From positions 1 through 64,000 of the forward strand of contig NZ_JAHKPM010000051.1 in NCBI RefSeq assembly GCF_018860525.1: 64,000 bases of DNA, written 5' to 3'. The notes under the pieces were generated by a model that had not been told where the DNA came from, searched no databases, and saw nothing but the letters and a program-made list of their open reading frames with translations. Positions 17,306 to 27,597 of this stretch are shown here, piece by piece (the stretch's first letter is position 1; every line of letters starts with the position of its first letter). The stretch comes from Vibrio hepatarius. Lineage in GTDB: Bacteria > Pseudomonadota > Gammaproteobacteria > Enterobacterales > Vibrionaceae. A program made the position numbers and the translations under genes.

Positions 17306-17338
17306 AAGGCTTATTGTACTGTGTGATAAGCCTTTTCT
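17306..17338 (+). terminator. Intrinsic terminator after the DUF2789 gene
   Basis: Perfect 9-bp stem, arms 17306-17314 and 17326-17334, followed by TTCTGT. Confidence 0.6.
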
Positions 17339-17488
17339 GTATTCTACTATGCCCCTTTCTGTGCTGATTTTTGATGTTAAATCCTACATTATTTCAAATT
17401 ATTCCTAACTTTTCATGTTAAACCTTAAAATGAAAAATTGGATTTAGATCGTGTTTTGCCACTTCTTTAAGAAAATAATCGCCTCTGA

Positions 17489-17516
17489 CTTGAAAACGTG
17501 ACTAACGACCCCATTT
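17489..17516 (+). promoter_or_regulatory. Heat-shock (sigma-32) promoter for tig-clpP-clpX
   Basis: CTTGAA (17489-17494), 14 bases, then CCCCATTT (17509-17516) match the RpoH consensus very closely. A start near 17523 would give a leader of about 315 bases before tig. Confidence 0.75.
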
Positions 17517-17839
17517 CAAATACTGTTGTCTGATTGATTGACGTTTTTTAGCGGTTAGTGGAGTTTTTAGGTCAGAAGGCTAAGTGATGTTGGGTATAAG
17601 CTCGACAGTAACCGATCAGGTCGGTAGAATGCGGCGTCTGAATTTTATCCTGAGGCTAATCGGAGATAGCTTTTGAGATTAAGTCGATAAAGATATCACT
17701 AATTAGTCCGGTGACTGACTCGTTTAGTTATCGATTCTCGATTTACAAGTAGTGCTCTTTGAGTACCAATAAAGATGAACTTTTTACTGGGTTCATATGC
17801 TCAGTTTCAATTCTGAGCCAGTTTTGAGGTTAATGAATA

Positions 17840-19144
17840 ATGCAAGTTACTGTTGAAACGCTAGAAGGCCTAGAGCGCCGTCTTAACATTACTGTTCCTG
17901 CTGCCAACATCGAAGATGCTGTCACAGCTGAACTGCGCAACATCGCAAAAAACCGTCGTTTTGATGGTTTCCGTAAAGGAAAAGTGCCATTAAAAATGGT
18001 TGCGAAGATGTATGGTAAAGCAGTACGTCAGGACGTGATGGGTGAAGTGATGCAGCGTCACTTTATCGAAGCGATTGTTAAAGAGAAGATTAACCCAGCA
18101 GGTGCTCCTGCTTTTGCTCCTGTTGAAAATGCAGAGGGTGAAGATCTTGTTTTTAATGCGACTTTTGAAGTTTACCCAGAAGTTGAGCTAAAAGGTCTAG
18201 AGAAGATTTCAGTTGAAAAACCAACCACTGAAGTTCAAGACGCAGATGTTGAAGAAATGATCGAAACACTACGTAAGCAGCAAGCGGCTTGGGTAGAGGT
18301 TGAAGACGCGGCTGAAGAAGGCAAGCGCGCAACTATCGATTTTATCGGCTCTATTGATGGTGAAGAGTTTGAAGGTGGTAAAGCTGAAAACTTCCCATTA
18401 GAAATGGGTGCGGGACGAATGATCCCTGGTTTTGAAGACGGTATTGCAGGTAAGACTGCTGGTATGGAATTTGAGATCGATGTGACTTTCCCAGAAGACT
18501 ACCATGCTGAAAACCTCAAAGGCAAAGAGGCTAAGTTTTCGATAAAAGTAAACAAAGTTGAAGCTCGTGAATTACCAGAAATTAACGATGAGTTCGTTTC
18601 TAAGTTTGGTGTTTCTGGTGGTGGTATTGATGCACTGAAAGCAGAAGTACGCAAAAACATGGAGCGTGAGCTTAAGCAAGCAGTGAAAAATCGTATTAAA
18701 GAACAAGCCTTAGAAGGTCTAGTTCAAGAAAACGAAATCGATGTGCCTGCGGCACTGATCGACCAAGAAATTGGTACCTTGCGTCAGCAAGCGGCCCAGC
18801 GTTTCGGTGGAAACCCAGAAGCAGCCGAGCAGCTGCCACGCGAATTATTTGAAGAGCAAGCAAAGCGTCGCGTTAGGGTTGGCCTTCTTCTAGGTGAAGT
18901 GATCAAATCTGAAGAGCTAAAAGCTGACGATGATAAAGTTAAATCACTGATTGAAGAGATGGCAACAGCTTACGAAGACCCATCTGAAGTGATTGCTTAC
19001 TACGAGCAAAACACTCAGATGATGGACAATATGCGTAATGTTGCTCTAGAAGAGCAAGCAATTGATGCAATTATCTCTAAAGCTCAGGTGTCTGAAAAAA
19101 CGGTAAGCTTTAACGAGCTAATGAACCAACAGCAGCCTGCTTAA
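17840..19144 (+). CDS. tig: Trigger factor, ribosome-bound chaperone and peptidyl-prolyl isomerase
   Basis: 434 aa, close to the 432 of Escherichia coli. The N-terminal ribosome-binding domain contains the signature GFRKGKVP. The FKBP-type isomerase domain lies at about 150-245 ([20 protein letters not shown], then [15 protein letters not shown]), and the rest is the helical chaperone domain. It binds nascent chains at the ribosome exit. The position directly before clpP is the normal gammaproteobacterial order. A sigma-32 promoter lies upstream, and a terminator-like hairpin separates it from clpP. Confidence 0.98.
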   Translation: MQVTVETLEGLERRLNITVPAANIEDAVTAELRNIAKNRRFDGFRKGKVPLKMVAKMYGKAVRQDVMGEVMQRHFIEAIVKEKINPAGAPAFAPVENAEGEDLVFNATFEVYPEVELKGLEKISVEKPTTEVQDADVEEMIETLRKQQAAWVEVEDAAEEGKRATIDFIGSIDGEEFEGGKAENFPLEMGAGRMIPGFEDGIAGKTAGMEFEIDVTFPEDYHAENLKGKEAKFSIKVNKVEARELPEINDEFVSKFGVSGGGIDALKAEVRKNMERELKQAVKNRIKEQALEGLVQENEIDVPAALIDQEIGTLRQQAAQRFGGNPEAAEQLPRELFEEQAKRRVRVGLLLGEVIKSEELKADDDKVKSLIEEMATAYEDPSEVIAYYEQNTQMMDNMRNVALEEQAIDAIISKAQVSEKTVSFNELMNQQQPA

Positions 19145-19196
19145 TAAGCAATATCTTGCGTACAAGGTTGACGGAACGTTAACTCTTCTGCTAACA

Positions 19197-19235
19197 ATGG
19201 TCCGTATGATATTCATCATCCGGACCATTTATTTT
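19197..19235 (+). terminator. Hairpin terminator or attenuator between tig and clpP
   Basis: Arms ATGGTCCG (19197-19204) and CGGACCAT (19221-19228), with an inner ATGAT/ATCAT stem, are followed by TTATTTT. It begins 53 bases after the tig stop and ends just before the clpP ribosome site, so it probably lowers read-through into clpP. Confidence 0.65.
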
Positions 19236-19249
19236 AGGGACATAACAAT

Positions 19250-19879
19250 ATGAGCTACCAAGAAAAAAATGCAATGTCACCCATTCTAGACGCACTGGTA
19301 CCCATGGTAGTCGAGCAGACTTCTCGTGGTGAGCGCTCTTACGATATTTATTCTCGCTTACTAAAAGAGCGCGTGATTTTCCTAACAGGGCAAGTAGAAG
19401 ACCACATGGCAAACCTTGTGGTGGCACAGTTACTTTTCTTAGAGTCTGAAAATCCTGATAAAGATATTTTCCTATACATTAACTCGCCTGGTGGTAGTGT
19501 GACTGCGGGTATGTCTATATACGATACCATGCAGTTTATAAAACCAAATGTCAGTACAGTGTGTATGGGACAAGCATGTTCTATGGGCGCGTTTCTGTTG
19601 GCGGGTGGTGCACCTGGTAAACGTTATGTGCTGCCTAATTCACGAGTGATGATTCACCAGCCTCTTGGTGGTTTCCAAGGGCAGGCGTCAGATATTCAAA
19701 TCCATGCTCAGGAGATTCTGACCATTAAACAAAAACTCAACAAGTTACTTGCTGAGCATACGGGTCAGCCCCTTGATATCATTGAGCGCGATACTGATCG
19801 TGACAACTTTATGGCAGCAGAACAAGCTGTAGATTATGGGTTAGTTGATTCAATGCTGACTCACCGAAGTGAGCAATAA
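19250..19879 (+). CDS. clpP: ATP-dependent Clp protease proteolytic subunit
   Basis: 209 aa. Serine peptidase that forms the tetradecameric chamber served by ClpX and ClpA. Catalytic Ser111 is in GQACSMGAF and His136 in MIHQPLGG; the Asp is in the C-terminal part. The N-terminal 14 or so residues are presumably removed by self-processing, as in Escherichia coli. TTAGGGACATAACAAT precedes the ATG. It is 70 bases from clpX, the usual arrangement. Confidence 0.98.
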   Translation: MSYQEKNAMSPILDALVPMVVEQTSRGERSYDIYSRLLKERVIFLTGQVEDHMANLVVAQLLFLESENPDKDIFLYINSPGGSVTAGMSIYDTMQFIKPNVSTVCMGQACSMGAFLLAGGAPGKRYVLPNSRVMIHQPLGGFQGQASDIQIHAQEILTIKQKLNKLLAEHTGQPLDIIERDTDRDNFMAAEQAVDYGLVDSMLTHRSEQ

Positions 19880-19949
19880 TTGCCAGAGCATTTTGGCTAT
19901 AATTGATATACACTCAAATTATAATGAGTAAAGGCTAAGAGGTTAGCGA

Positions 19950-21233
19950 ATGACAGACAAAAGCAAAGAGAGCGGTAGTAATAAACTTCTTTACTGTTCT
20001 TTCTGCGGCAAAAGCCAGCACGAAGTTCGCAAGCTAATCGCCGGTCCATCCGTATACATCTGTGATGAATGTGTCGACTTGTGTAACGATATCATCCGAG
20101 AAGAAATCAAAGATGTGTTACCAAAGAAGCAATCTGAAGCACTGCCTGTGCCCAGAGAAATTCGTGACCATCTTGATGATTATGTGATTGGCCAAGATTA
20201 TGCTAAGAAAGTGCTAGCGGTAGCCGTATATAACCACTATAAGCGTTTACGTAATGGAGACACGACCAGTGAAGGTGTTGAGCTTGGTAAAAGTAATATC
20301 TTGCTCATTGGTCCTACTGGTAGCGGTAAAACTTTATTGGCAGAAACGTTAGCACGTTTTCTTGATGTTCCTTTCACTATGGCTGATGCTACAACGCTTA
20401 CTGAAGCTGGCTATGTCGGTGAAGATGTTGAGAACATCATCCAAAAGTTACTACAAAAATGCGATTATGATGTGGCGAAAGCTGAACGAGGCATTGTCTA
20501 TATTGACGAAATTGATAAAATTTCGCGTAAGGCTGAAAACCCATCTATCACTCGAGATGTCTCCGGTGAAGGCGTTCAGCAAGCGTTATTGAAACTGATT
20601 GAAGGCACGGTTGCTTCGGTTCCACCACAAGGTGGCCGTAAACACCCACAACAAGAGTTTCTTCAAGTGGATACGTCGAAGATCCTCTTTATTTGTGGCG
20701 GTGCTTTTGCCGGTTTAGATAAAGTCATTGAGCAACGTGTTGCAACTGGAACTGGCATTGGCTTTGGTGCTGAAGTGCGCTCTAAAGATGAAACCAAAAC
20801 AGTGGGTGAGCTTTTCACCCAGGTAGAGCCAGAAGACTTGGTGAAATATGGTTTGATACCTGAATTTATCGGTCGTTTACCAGTCACAACCACCCTGACA
20901 GAGTTGGATGAAGCAGCGCTTATTCAAATTTTGTGTGAACCCAAAAATGCTTTAACTAAGCAATATGCGGCTTTGTTTGAGCTAGAAGACTCTGAACTAG
21001 AGTTTCGTGAAGATGCGTTGCGTGCGATAGCGAAAAAAGCTATGGAACGTAAAACGGGTGCTCGCGGTTTGCGTTCTATTTTGGAGGGCGTATTGCTTGA
21101 AACGATGTATGAATTGCCATCAATGAATGATGTCAGTAAAGTTGTTATTGATGAGTCGGTTATTAATGGTGAATCTGAACCTTTACTGATTTACAGTAAC
21201 TCTGACAATCAAGCAGCAGGGGCTGAATCTTAA
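19950..21233 (+). CDS. clpX: ClpX, ATP-dependent unfoldase of ClpXP
   Basis: 427 aa. The N-terminal C4 zinc domain has Cys16, Cys19, Cys38 and Cys41. The AAA+ module has Walker A GPTGSGKT and Walker [11 protein letters not shown], and the IGF-type ClpP-docking loop appears as [10 protein letters not shown]-terminal small domain follows ([20 protein letters not shown]). It recognises tagged substrates and feeds them to ClpP. A strong terminator lies 30 bases after the stop, so lon is a separate unit. Confidence 0.98.
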   Translation: MTDKSKESGSNKLLYCSFCGKSQHEVRKLIAGPSVYICDECVDLCNDIIREEIKDVLPKKQSEALPVPREIRDHLDDYVIGQDYAKKVLAVAVYNHYKRLRNGDTTSEGVELGKSNILLIGPTGSGKTLLAETLARFLDVPFTMADATTLTEAGYVGEDVENIIQKLLQKCDYDVAKAERGIVYIDEIDKISRKAENPSITRDVSGEGVQQALLKLIEGTVASVPPQGGRKHPQQEFLQVDTSKILFICGGAFAGLDKVIEQRVATGTGIGFGAEVRSKDETKTVGELFTQVEPEDLVKYGLIPEFIGRLPVTTTLTELDEAALIQILCEPKNALTKQYAALFELEDSELEFREDALRAIAKKAMERKTGARGLRSILEGVLLETMYELPSMNDVSKVVIDESVINGESEPLLIYSNSDNQAAGAES

Positions 21234-21263
21234 ATTAGATTCACATAAATTTAGGATTAAATT

Positions 21264-21293
21264 AAGGAGGTAGTGATTTACCTCCTTTTTTTT
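21264..21293 (+). terminator. Intrinsic terminator after clpX
   Basis: Perfect 9-bp stem AAGGAGGTA/TACCTCCTT (21264-21272 and 21279-21287) followed by an unbroken T run. Confidence 0.9.
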
Positions 21294-21302
21294 GTTCTTT
21301 CA

Positions 21303-21329
21303 TTGAATCCAATCAATTAGCCCCCATAT
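21303..21329 (+). promoter_or_regulatory. Heat-shock (sigma-32) promoter of lon
   Basis: TTGAA (21303-21307), 14 bases, then CCCCATAT (21322-21329) match the RpoH consensus. lon starts 41 bases further on. lon is a classic sigma-32 gene in Escherichia coli. Confidence 0.8.
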
Positions 21330-21369
21330 ACTCCTCATAAGACTAAGCGGAAGAGAGAAGAAGAAGAAT

Positions 21370-23721
21370 ATGAACTTGGAACGTTCCGAACGTATCGAGA
21401 TCCCCGTGCTACCTCTAAGAGATGTAGTCGTTTACCCGCACATGGTAATTCCTTTGTTTGTTGGACGCGAAAAGTCAATCGCTTGCCTTGAAGCTGCGAT
21501 GGATAACAACAAGCAAGTACTGCTAGTTGCGCAGAAACAAGCTGAAACCGATGAACCAACAAAGGAAGACTTGTTTAGTGTGGGTACGGTCGCCACCATT
21601 CTTCAATTGCTCAAACTCCCTGATGGAACGGTTAAGGTGTTGGTTGAAGGCCAGCAGCGTGCAAAAATCCATAAGTTTGCTGAAGAAGAATTCTTCACCG
21701 CAGATGCAGAATACCTGATGACATCTGAACTTGATGAACGTGAAGAAGAAGTGATTGTTCGTAGCGCGATCAATCAGTTTGAAGGCTTTATCAAACTCAA
21801 TAAAAAAATCCCACCAGAAGTACTTACGTCACTCAATGGGATCGATGATGCTGCTCGTCTTGCTGATACTATTGCAGCGCATATGCCTCTTAAACTGTCA
21901 GATAAGCAAGTTGTCCTAGAAACTCTTGAAATTAATGAACGCTTAGAATTTCTAATGGGTCAAATGGAGTCTGAGATTGATCTGCTTCAAGTTGAAAAAC
22001 GCATCCGAACACGGGTGAAAAAGCAGATGGAAAAATCTCAGCGTGAGTACTATTTGAATGAGCAAATGAAGGCGATTCAAAAAGAACTTGGTGAAACAGA
22101 AGATGGTGTTGATGAGTTTGAAACTCTCAAACAAAAAATTGTCGACTCCAAAATGCCTCAAGAAGCAAGAGATAAAACGGAACAAGAGCTTCAGAAACTT
22201 AAAATGATGTCGCCGATGTCAGCCGAAGCTACCGTAGTGCGTGGTTATATTGACTGGATGCTAGGGGTACCTTGGCATAAACGTTCGAAAGTTAAAAAGA
22301 ACTTGGCAAAAGCTGAAGAAGTACTTAATGAAGACCACTATGGTTTAGAGCGTGTCAAAGAACGCATCCTAGAGTATTTAGCGGTACAAAATCGTATTAA
22401 TAAACTCAAAGGGCCTATTCTATGTTTAGTCGGGCCTCCAGGTGTCGGTAAGACGTCTTTAGGACGCTCTATTGCGGCTGCAACTGGTCGCCAATATACA
22501 CGTATGGCGCTGGGTGGAGTACGTGATGAAGCAGAAATTCGAGGTCACCGCAGAACCTACATTGGTTCTATGCCTGGTAAGCTTATCCAAAAAATGTCTA
22601 AAGTCGGGGTTAAAAACCCATTATTCCTGCTAGATGAAATCGATAAGATGTCTTCAGATATGCGAGGAGATCCGTCATCTGCGCTGTTAGAAGTCTTAGA
22701 TCCTGAGCAAAATAACGCCTTCAACGATCATTATCTTGAGGTTGATTATGACCTGTCAGATGTGATGTTTGTTGCTACGTCAAATTCGATGAATATCCCG
22801 GGCCCTTTGCTTGATCGTATGGAAGTTATCCGCTTGTCTGGGTATACGGAGGACGAAAAACTCAATATCGCTAAGCGGCATCTTGTTGACAAACAAATCA
22901 AACGCAATGGTCTCAAGCTCGGTGAGCTTGAAATTGCAGACTCTGCCATTATCGGTGTCATTCGTTATTACACACGTGAGGCTGGTGTACGTAACTTAGA
23001 ACGTGAAATTTCTAAGATTTGTCGAAAGGCTGTGAAAAATATCCTGCTCGACACCAGTTTAAAAACCGTCACTGTAACAATCGACAACCTAAAAGATTAT
23101 TTAGGGGTACAGCGTCATGATTATGGGAAAGCGGATGATAGAAATCGCATTGGTCAAGTGACAGGGCTAGCTTGGACAGAGGTTGGGGGGGATCTACTAA
23201 CCATTGAAACCGAAGCTATGCCTGGCAAAGGTAAGCTTGCCCAAACGGGTTCTTTAGGTGATGTAATGCAAGAATCCATTCAGGCTGCAATGACGGTTGT
23301 GCGTTCTCGTGCCAATCACTTAGGCATCAATACTGATTTTTATGAAAAACGTGATATCCATGTGCATGTACCGGAAGGTGCAACGCCTAAAGATGGCCCA
23401 AGTGCCGGTATTGCGATGTGCACGGCGTTGGTATCTAGCCTTACTGGTAATCCTGTAAAAGCTGAAGTCGCTATGACTGGTGAGATCACCTTAAGAGGTG
23501 AGGTTTTACCCATTGGTGGGCTAAAAGAGAAGTTATTAGCGGCGCATCGTGGTGGCATAAAAACAGTGCTTATTCCTAAAGATAACGAACGAGATTTAGA
23601 AGAAATTCCAGATAATGTGATAGCGGATCTTAGGGTTGTTCCTGTGCAATGGATTGACGATGTACTCAAGGTTGCTTTAGAAAAAGACCCGTCAGGTGTC
23701 GAAATTGCTGCTGTAAAATAG
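21370..23721 (+). CDS. lon: Lon ATP-dependent protease
   Basis: 783 aa, the standard length (784 in Escherichia coli). N-terminal substrate-binding domain (about 10-200), coiled helical region, AAA+ domain with Walker A GPPGVGKT at residues 355-362, and C-terminal peptidase domain with the catalytic dyad Ser678 (PKDGPSAG) and Lys721 (GGLKEKLL). It degrades misfolded and regulatory proteins in the cytoplasm. It is a single-gene unit with its own sigma-32 promoter and terminator. Confidence 0.98.
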   Translation: MNLERSERIEIPVLPLRDVVVYPHMVIPLFVGREKSIACLEAAMDNNKQVLLVAQKQAETDEPTKEDLFSVGTVATILQLLKLPDGTVKVLVEGQQRAKIHKFAEEEFFTADAEYLMTSELDEREEEVIVRSAINQFEGFIKLNKKIPPEVLTSLNGIDDAARLADTIAAHMPLKLSDKQVVLETLEINERLEFLMGQMESEIDLLQVEKRIRTRVKKQMEKSQREYYLNEQMKAIQKELGETEDGVDEFETLKQKIVDSKMPQEARDKTEQELQKLKMMSPMSAEATVVRGYIDWMLGVPWHKRSKVKKNLAKAEEVLNEDHYGLERVKERILEYLAVQNRINKLKGPILCLVGPPGVGKTSLGRSIAAATGRQYTRMALGGVRDEAEIRGHRRTYIGSMPGKLIQKMSKVGVKNPLFLLDEIDKMSSDMRGDPSSALLEVLDPEQNNAFNDHYLEVDYDLSDVMFVATSNSMNIPGPLLDRMEVIRLSGYTEDEKLNIAKRHLVDKQIKRNGLKLGELEIADSAIIGVIRYYTREAGVRNLEREISKICRKAVKNILLDTSLKTVTVTIDNLKDYLGVQRHDYGKADDRNRIGQVTGLAWTEVGGDLLTIETEAMPGKGKLAQTGSLGDVMQESIQAAMTVVRSRANHLGINTDFYEKRDIHVHVPEGATPKDGPSAGIAMCTALVSSLTGNPVKAEVAMTGEITLRGEVLPIGGLKEKLLAAHRGGIKTVLIPKDNERDLEEIPDNVIADLRVVPVQWIDDVLKVALEKDPSGVEIAAVK

Positions 23722-23752
23722 TGATGTGTAGCAAAAATAAATAAAAGATTAG

Positions 23753-23789
23753 GCTGATAAGCATAAAAAGGCTTGTCAGCTTTTTTTTT
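23753..23789 (+). terminator. Intrinsic terminator after lon
   Basis: Arms 23753-23762 and 23771-23780 (10 bp, one G-U pair) followed by nine T residues. Confidence 0.9.
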
Positions 23790-23912
23790 GAGAGCTAACG
23801 TTACCCACATAGCCTCAGGCCTTGTTGGGTAAGGCTTGAGGTTAGTTTTAAATTGGAATGGAATGAAAGCTGCCTTTAACAAATACCATTGGTGGCGCAA
23901 AGGGGAATTACA

Positions 23913-24185
23913 GTGAATAAAACACAATTAGTAGAACAAATTGCACAAAGCGCTGACCTTTCAAAAGCGTCAGCAGGTCGCGCTCTAGATGCATTTATAG
24001 AAGCTGTGGGTGATACTCTACAATCGGGAGACCAAGTGGCTCTAGTTGGTTTTGGTACTTTTAGTGTACGCACTCGTGCTGCACGTACTGGCCGCAATCC
24101 TAAGACTGGTGAAGAAATTAAAATAGCTGCAGCTAATGTACCTGCTTTCAAAGCGGGTAAAGCGTTGAAGGATTCTTGTAACTAA
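23913..24185 (+). CDS. hupB: DNA-binding protein HU-beta
   Basis: 90 aa, exactly the HU length. A GTG start at 23913 is chosen because AGGGGA precedes it and the product then begins [17 protein letters not shown] as expected; an ORF open upstream adds eight unrelated residues. The arm motif [10 protein letters not shown] is complete. It packs the nucleoid as a homodimer or with HU-alpha. It lies between lon and ppiD, the usual order. Confidence 0.97.
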   Translation: MNKTQLVEQIAQSADLSKASAGRALDAFIEAVGDTLQSGDQVALVGFGTFSVRTRAARTGRNPKTGEEIKIAAANVPAFKAGKALKDSCN

Positions 24186-24264
24186 GAATTGCTTATTTTC
24201 AAAGCTGCATAATGTTAGTTAAAAAATAGCCAATATCGGCAGTTCTATCGAACCTTTTTAAAAT

Positions 24265-24297
24265 ATGCGCATCATACTGATGCGCATTTCTTTTTCT
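24265..24297 (+). terminator. Intrinsic terminator after hupB
   Basis: Perfect 10-bp stem, arms 24265-24274 and 24278-24287, followed by TTCTTTTTCT. Confidence 0.9.
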
Positions 24298-24389
24298 GAT
24301 ATTATCGCGCTATCTGATTTTTATTGTAACCTATGCCGTTATAGCTTTGATTGAGCTAGCGCGGACTACAGGTGGAGAGTATTTTAAAT

Positions 24390-26249
24390 ATGATGGATCG
24401 ATTACGCGAAGGTGCTAATAGCATCGCGGTTAAAATTATCCTTGGGGTTATTATCCTATCTTTTGTCTTTGCTGGTGTTGGCAGTTATATCGTGGGTGGA
24501 AGTAATAGCTCTGCTGCGAAGGTAGGTAACGTTGAGATTGGTCGTGGTGAGTTTGAGCAAGCCTACCAGAATGAACGCAATCGTATGCAAGCTCAACTCG
24601 GTGACTATTTCTCAAATTTATTGGCTGACCCCACCTATGTGGAGTCTTTCCGTAAGTCAGTGTTGGACCGCATGGTCAATGACTCGCTGCTTGAACAGCA
24701 TGCTCAGTCTCTAGGGCTACGTGTTAGCGATCAGCAAGTTAGAAATATGATTGTGGACATGCCCCAGTTTCAGGTGGATGATAAATTTGACCAGGAAGTG
24801 TATCAAGCGACTCTTCGTCGTGCAGGATTTAGCCCGGAAAGCTTTGCTGAATACTTGCGTCGAGATTTGGTTAGAAACCAACTGCTCAGTGCCATTCAAG
24901 GTAGTGATTTTTCACTAGAAGGTGAAGTTGAAGCACAAAGTAAGCTATTAACTCAAACGCGTGAGATTAAGAAAGTCACACTTTCACTTACAGATTTTGC
25001 TACTAAAGCTAAGTTGTCAGAAGAAGATATCAATGACTACTACGTTCAAAACGCAGCTGAATATACTCGCCCTGAGCAAGTAAAAGTGTCTTATGTCGAA
25101 TTATCTGCCCAACAGTTAAAAGCTAGTGTGGCGGTATCTGACCAGCAAGGGAAGCAGTATTACCAGCAACACCTTGATAAATACTCATCCGAAGAGAAGC
25201 GTCGTGTTAGCCATATTTTGATTGAAGATGGTGATAAGGCGAAAGCGCAAACTATTCTAGAGAAATTAAATGCAGGAGCTGACTTTGCTACATTGGCTGA
25301 AGAAAGCTCTGATGATGTAGGCAGTGCTTCTGAAGGTGGCTCTCTTGGTTGGATAGAGCGTGATGTGATGGACCAAGCTTTTGAAAATGCAGCGTTTGCG
25401 TTGAAGAAAGTGGGTGACACTACCGGCATAGTTAAATCTGATTTTGGCTACCATATTATCAAACTTGATGAACTTAAAGGTTCCGTTGTTAAGCCGTATA
25501 AAGAGGTTGCTGACAACATAAAACAAGAGCTTCAAGATCAAGAAGCAATTGACCAATTCTATACATTACAAAGTAAACTTGAAAAAGTAGCATTTGAATA
25601 TCCAGACTCTCTTGATGATGCTGCGAAAACTATCGATGCTAAGATCCATACTACAGACTTTATTTCCGAATCTGATTCTCCCGAGTTATTGAAGACCCCT
25701 GCAGTTATACAAGCGATTCAAAGCCCAGAAGTTAAGGAAGATGGTCTAAACTCTGAAGTTATTGAAGTAGCACCTGAGCATGTTATTGTGGTTCGTGTAG
25801 AAGATACTCGTGAAGAGAAAGTTCTCCCCTTAGTTGAAGTCAGAGAGCAGGTAGTTGCTTCTTTGTCGAAAGTAAAAGGCGAACAAAGCGCAATTGAATT
25901 AGCTGATAGCCTTGTCGCAGAACTTAAAAAAGGCAGTAAAGACTTAATGAAAGAAAATGGTCTTAAGTTTGGCGATTCAGAAAGTATTGATCGTAGCTCA
26001 CCGCTAGCAGATGTCGTATTTTCAATGAAAAAGCCAGCAGATGGACAAGCTGAGTTTGGACAAGCAAAAGACTTCAATGGTGATATTATCGTGGTTGAGT
26101 TGACAGGAGTGAAATCTGATGTTGATGCTCAGTATAACCAACAGATAGGTACTCAGTTAACTCAGATGAATGCTCAACAGGATCTATCTGGCCTAATCAG
26201 TATTCTTCGTAAAACTATTGAGATTAAATATTACGCAGTTGCTCAGTAA
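24390..26249 (+). CDS. ppiD: PpiD, membrane-anchored periplasmic folding factor
   Basis: 619 aa (623 in Escherichia coli). A single N-terminal membrane anchor (residues about 16-37) precedes an SurA_N-like region. A parvulin domain (about 265-365) begins at RRVSHILIEDG and contains GGSLGWIERD and DFGYHIIKLDE. It assists exported proteins near the Sec translocon. The ATG at 24390 (MMDRLREGANS) is chosen over a GTG at 24372 because GGAGAG lies between them and the family begins there. Confidence 0.96.
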   Translation: MMDRLREGANSIAVKIILGVIILSFVFAGVGSYIVGGSNSSAAKVGNVEIGRGEFEQAYQNERNRMQAQLGDYFSNLLADPTYVESFRKSVLDRMVNDSLLEQHAQSLGLRVSDQQVRNMIVDMPQFQVDDKFDQEVYQATLRRAGFSPESFAEYLRRDLVRNQLLSAIQGSDFSLEGEVEAQSKLLTQTREIKKVTLSLTDFATKAKLSEEDINDYYVQNAAEYTRPEQVKVSYVELSAQQLKASVAVSDQQGKQYYQQHLDKYSSEEKRRVSHILIEDGDKAKAQTILEKLNAGADFATLAEESSDDVGSASEGGSLGWIERDVMDQAFENAAFALKKVGDTTGIVKSDFGYHIIKLDELKGSVVKPYKEVADNIKQELQDQEAIDQFYTLQSKLEKVAFEYPDSLDDAAKTIDAKIHTTDFISESDSPELLKTPAVIQAIQSPEVKEDGLNSEVIEVAPEHVIVVRVEDTREEKVLPLVEVREQVVASLSKVKGEQSAIELADSLVAELKKGSKDLMKENGLKFGDSESIDRSSPLADVVFSMKKPADGQAEFGQAKDFNGDIIVVELTGVKSDVDAQYNQQIGTQLTQMNAQQDLSGLISILRKTIEIKYYAVAQ

Positions 26250-26278
26250 TATGAGTTAATGAAATTGATAATACTGAT

Positions 26279-26310
26279 AAAACGGACTGCTTTTGCAGTC
26301 CGTTTTAATT
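26279..26310 (+). terminator. Intrinsic terminator after ppiD
   Basis: Perfect 12-bp stem AAAACGGACTGC/GCAGTCCGTTTT (26279-26290, 26295-26306), TTTT loop, then AATTTG. Confidence 0.8.
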
Positions 26311-26387
26311 TGTATTAACTTCAATCTCTTAACTCTATATTTGGTTTATCGTATCTAGGGTTAATTTAAACTCTAGGAGCACACCTT

Positions 26388-26687
26388 ATGATACGACACT
26401 TAATGACAGCTATATTAATGGTTTTGGTTTTTCACAGCCCAGTTGGCTACTCAAATGATCAACCTGTAAATGGAAAATATTCACAAATCGATATTACTGT
26501 AAATATTAACACAGCAGAGGAAGCGGAATTAGCCACTTTGCTAAGTGGTGTAGGGCTGAAAAAGGCGCAAGAAATTGTCAGGTATCGAAATGAAAATGGA
26601 CCTTTTGAAAAAGCGGAAGATTTAGCTCAAGTCAAAGGAATTGGACCATCTATGGTGGATAAAAACCGAAGCCGCATAAAACTGTGA
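26388..26687 (+). CDS. comEA: ComEA-like helix-hairpin-helix DNA uptake protein
   Basis: 99 aa. A signal peptide (residues about 1-22) directs it to the periplasm. The rest is a tandem helix-hairpin-helix DNA-binding domain: VNINTAEEAELATLLSGVGL and then EDLAQVKGIGPSMVDKNR. In Vibrio cholerae ComEA binds incoming DNA and ratchets it across the outer membrane during chitin-induced competence; the gene also sits after ppiD there as I recall. Flanked by terminators, so a single-gene unit. Confidence 0.92.
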   Translation: MIRHLMTAILMVLVFHSPVGYSNDQPVNGKYSQIDITVNINTAEEAELATLLSGVGLKKAQEIVRYRNENGPFEKAEDLAQVKGIGPSMVDKNRSRIKL

Positions 26688-26690
26688 CTA

Positions 26691-26718
26691 AATAGAGCGC
26701 TTAGCGCTCTATTTTATT
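26691..26718 (+). terminator. Intrinsic terminator after comEA
   Basis: Perfect 10-bp stem AATAGAGCGC/GCGCTCTATT (26691-26700, 26704-26713), loop TTA, then TTATT. Confidence 0.85.
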
Positions 26719-26813
26719 AAATTAGCTTTAATACGCGCTGGTGCAGTGACCTGATTACCACTATAATTTGACGCCAAACTAAGGCAGTTGTTTCAATTAA
26801 TGTGGAGTAAAAC

Positions 26814-27494
26814 ATGTCGTCTCATACGCCAGTCGTCACCGTTGATGGACCAAGTGGTGCGGGTAAAGGTACTCTCTGTATGCTGTTGGCAAACAAGCTT
26901 GGCTTTGGGCTATTGGACTCAGGTGCAATCTACCGAGTTTTAGCTTTGGCGGCTATGCATCATGGTGTAGATCTTGAATCAGAAAACGCACTGGTACCTT
27001 TGGCTACTCATCTGGATGTACAGTTTTCGGCAGAAGGTGAGTTGGTTAAAGTGATTCTCGAAGGTGAAGATGTATCAGGTGAACTTCGCAAAGAAGAGAC
27101 GGGCATGGCCGCGTCGAAAGTAGCAGCATTTCCTCGCGTTCGTGAAGCATTACTGCGCCGACAACGGGCATTTTCAATTGGTGTAGGGCTGGTTGCAGAT
27201 GGACGTGATATGGGGACAGTTGTCTTTCCAGATGCTGAAGCTAAGATATTCCTTGATGCTAGTGCTGAGGAGCGAGCACTTCGCCGATTCAAACAGTTGC
27301 AAAATAAAGGTTTAAATGTTAACTTTGGTGACCTTTTGTGCGAAATACAAGAGCGTGATGAACGGGATCGTAATCGTCCAGTTGCACCATTGCGTCCTGC
27401 GGAAGGTGCGCTCTTGCTAGATTCTACTACGATGAGTATCGACGAAGTAGTAGAACAGGCGCTACAATATATCGAATCTAAACTGGTAGCTTAG
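26814..27494 (+). CDS. cmk: Cytidylate kinase
   Basis: 226 aa. Phosphorylates CMP and dCMP with ATP. P-loop GPSGAGKGT at residues 12-20, the CMP-binding SGAIYRVLA segment, and [13 protein letters not shown] with the family's Arg/Asp residues. Cytoplasmic. Followed 103 bases later by rpsA, the common bacterial order. Confidence 0.97.
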   Translation: MSSHTPVVTVDGPSGAGKGTLCMLLANKLGFGLLDSGAIYRVLALAAMHHGVDLESENALVPLATHLDVQFSAEGELVKVILEGEDVSGELRKEETGMAASKVAAFPRVREALLRRQRAFSIGVGLVADGRDMGTVVFPDAEAKIFLDASAEERALRRFKQLQNKGLNVNFGDLLCEIQERDERDRNRPVAPLRPAEGALLLDSTTMSIDEVVEQALQYIESKLVA

Positions 27495-27597
27495 GCTATC
27501 AAGTAAGAACGTTGATCGCACGGATGATGATCGGCGAATTTAATAACCCCATGTGGTAGGATACCCGTGGACGTTTAATTTATTGAAGATTAAATAA

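Larger units (their letters stand above)
17260..17839. other. 580-base intergenic region before tig
   Basis: No ORF is supported. It holds the terminator of the DUF2789 gene (17306-17338), a sigma-32 promoter (17489-17516), and a long leader that ends in a hairpin (arms 17799-17804 and 17813-17818, extended by ACTGG/CCAGT at 17786-17822) about 18 bases before the tig start. The stretch 17525-17785 shows nothing else that I can name. Confidence 0.6.
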
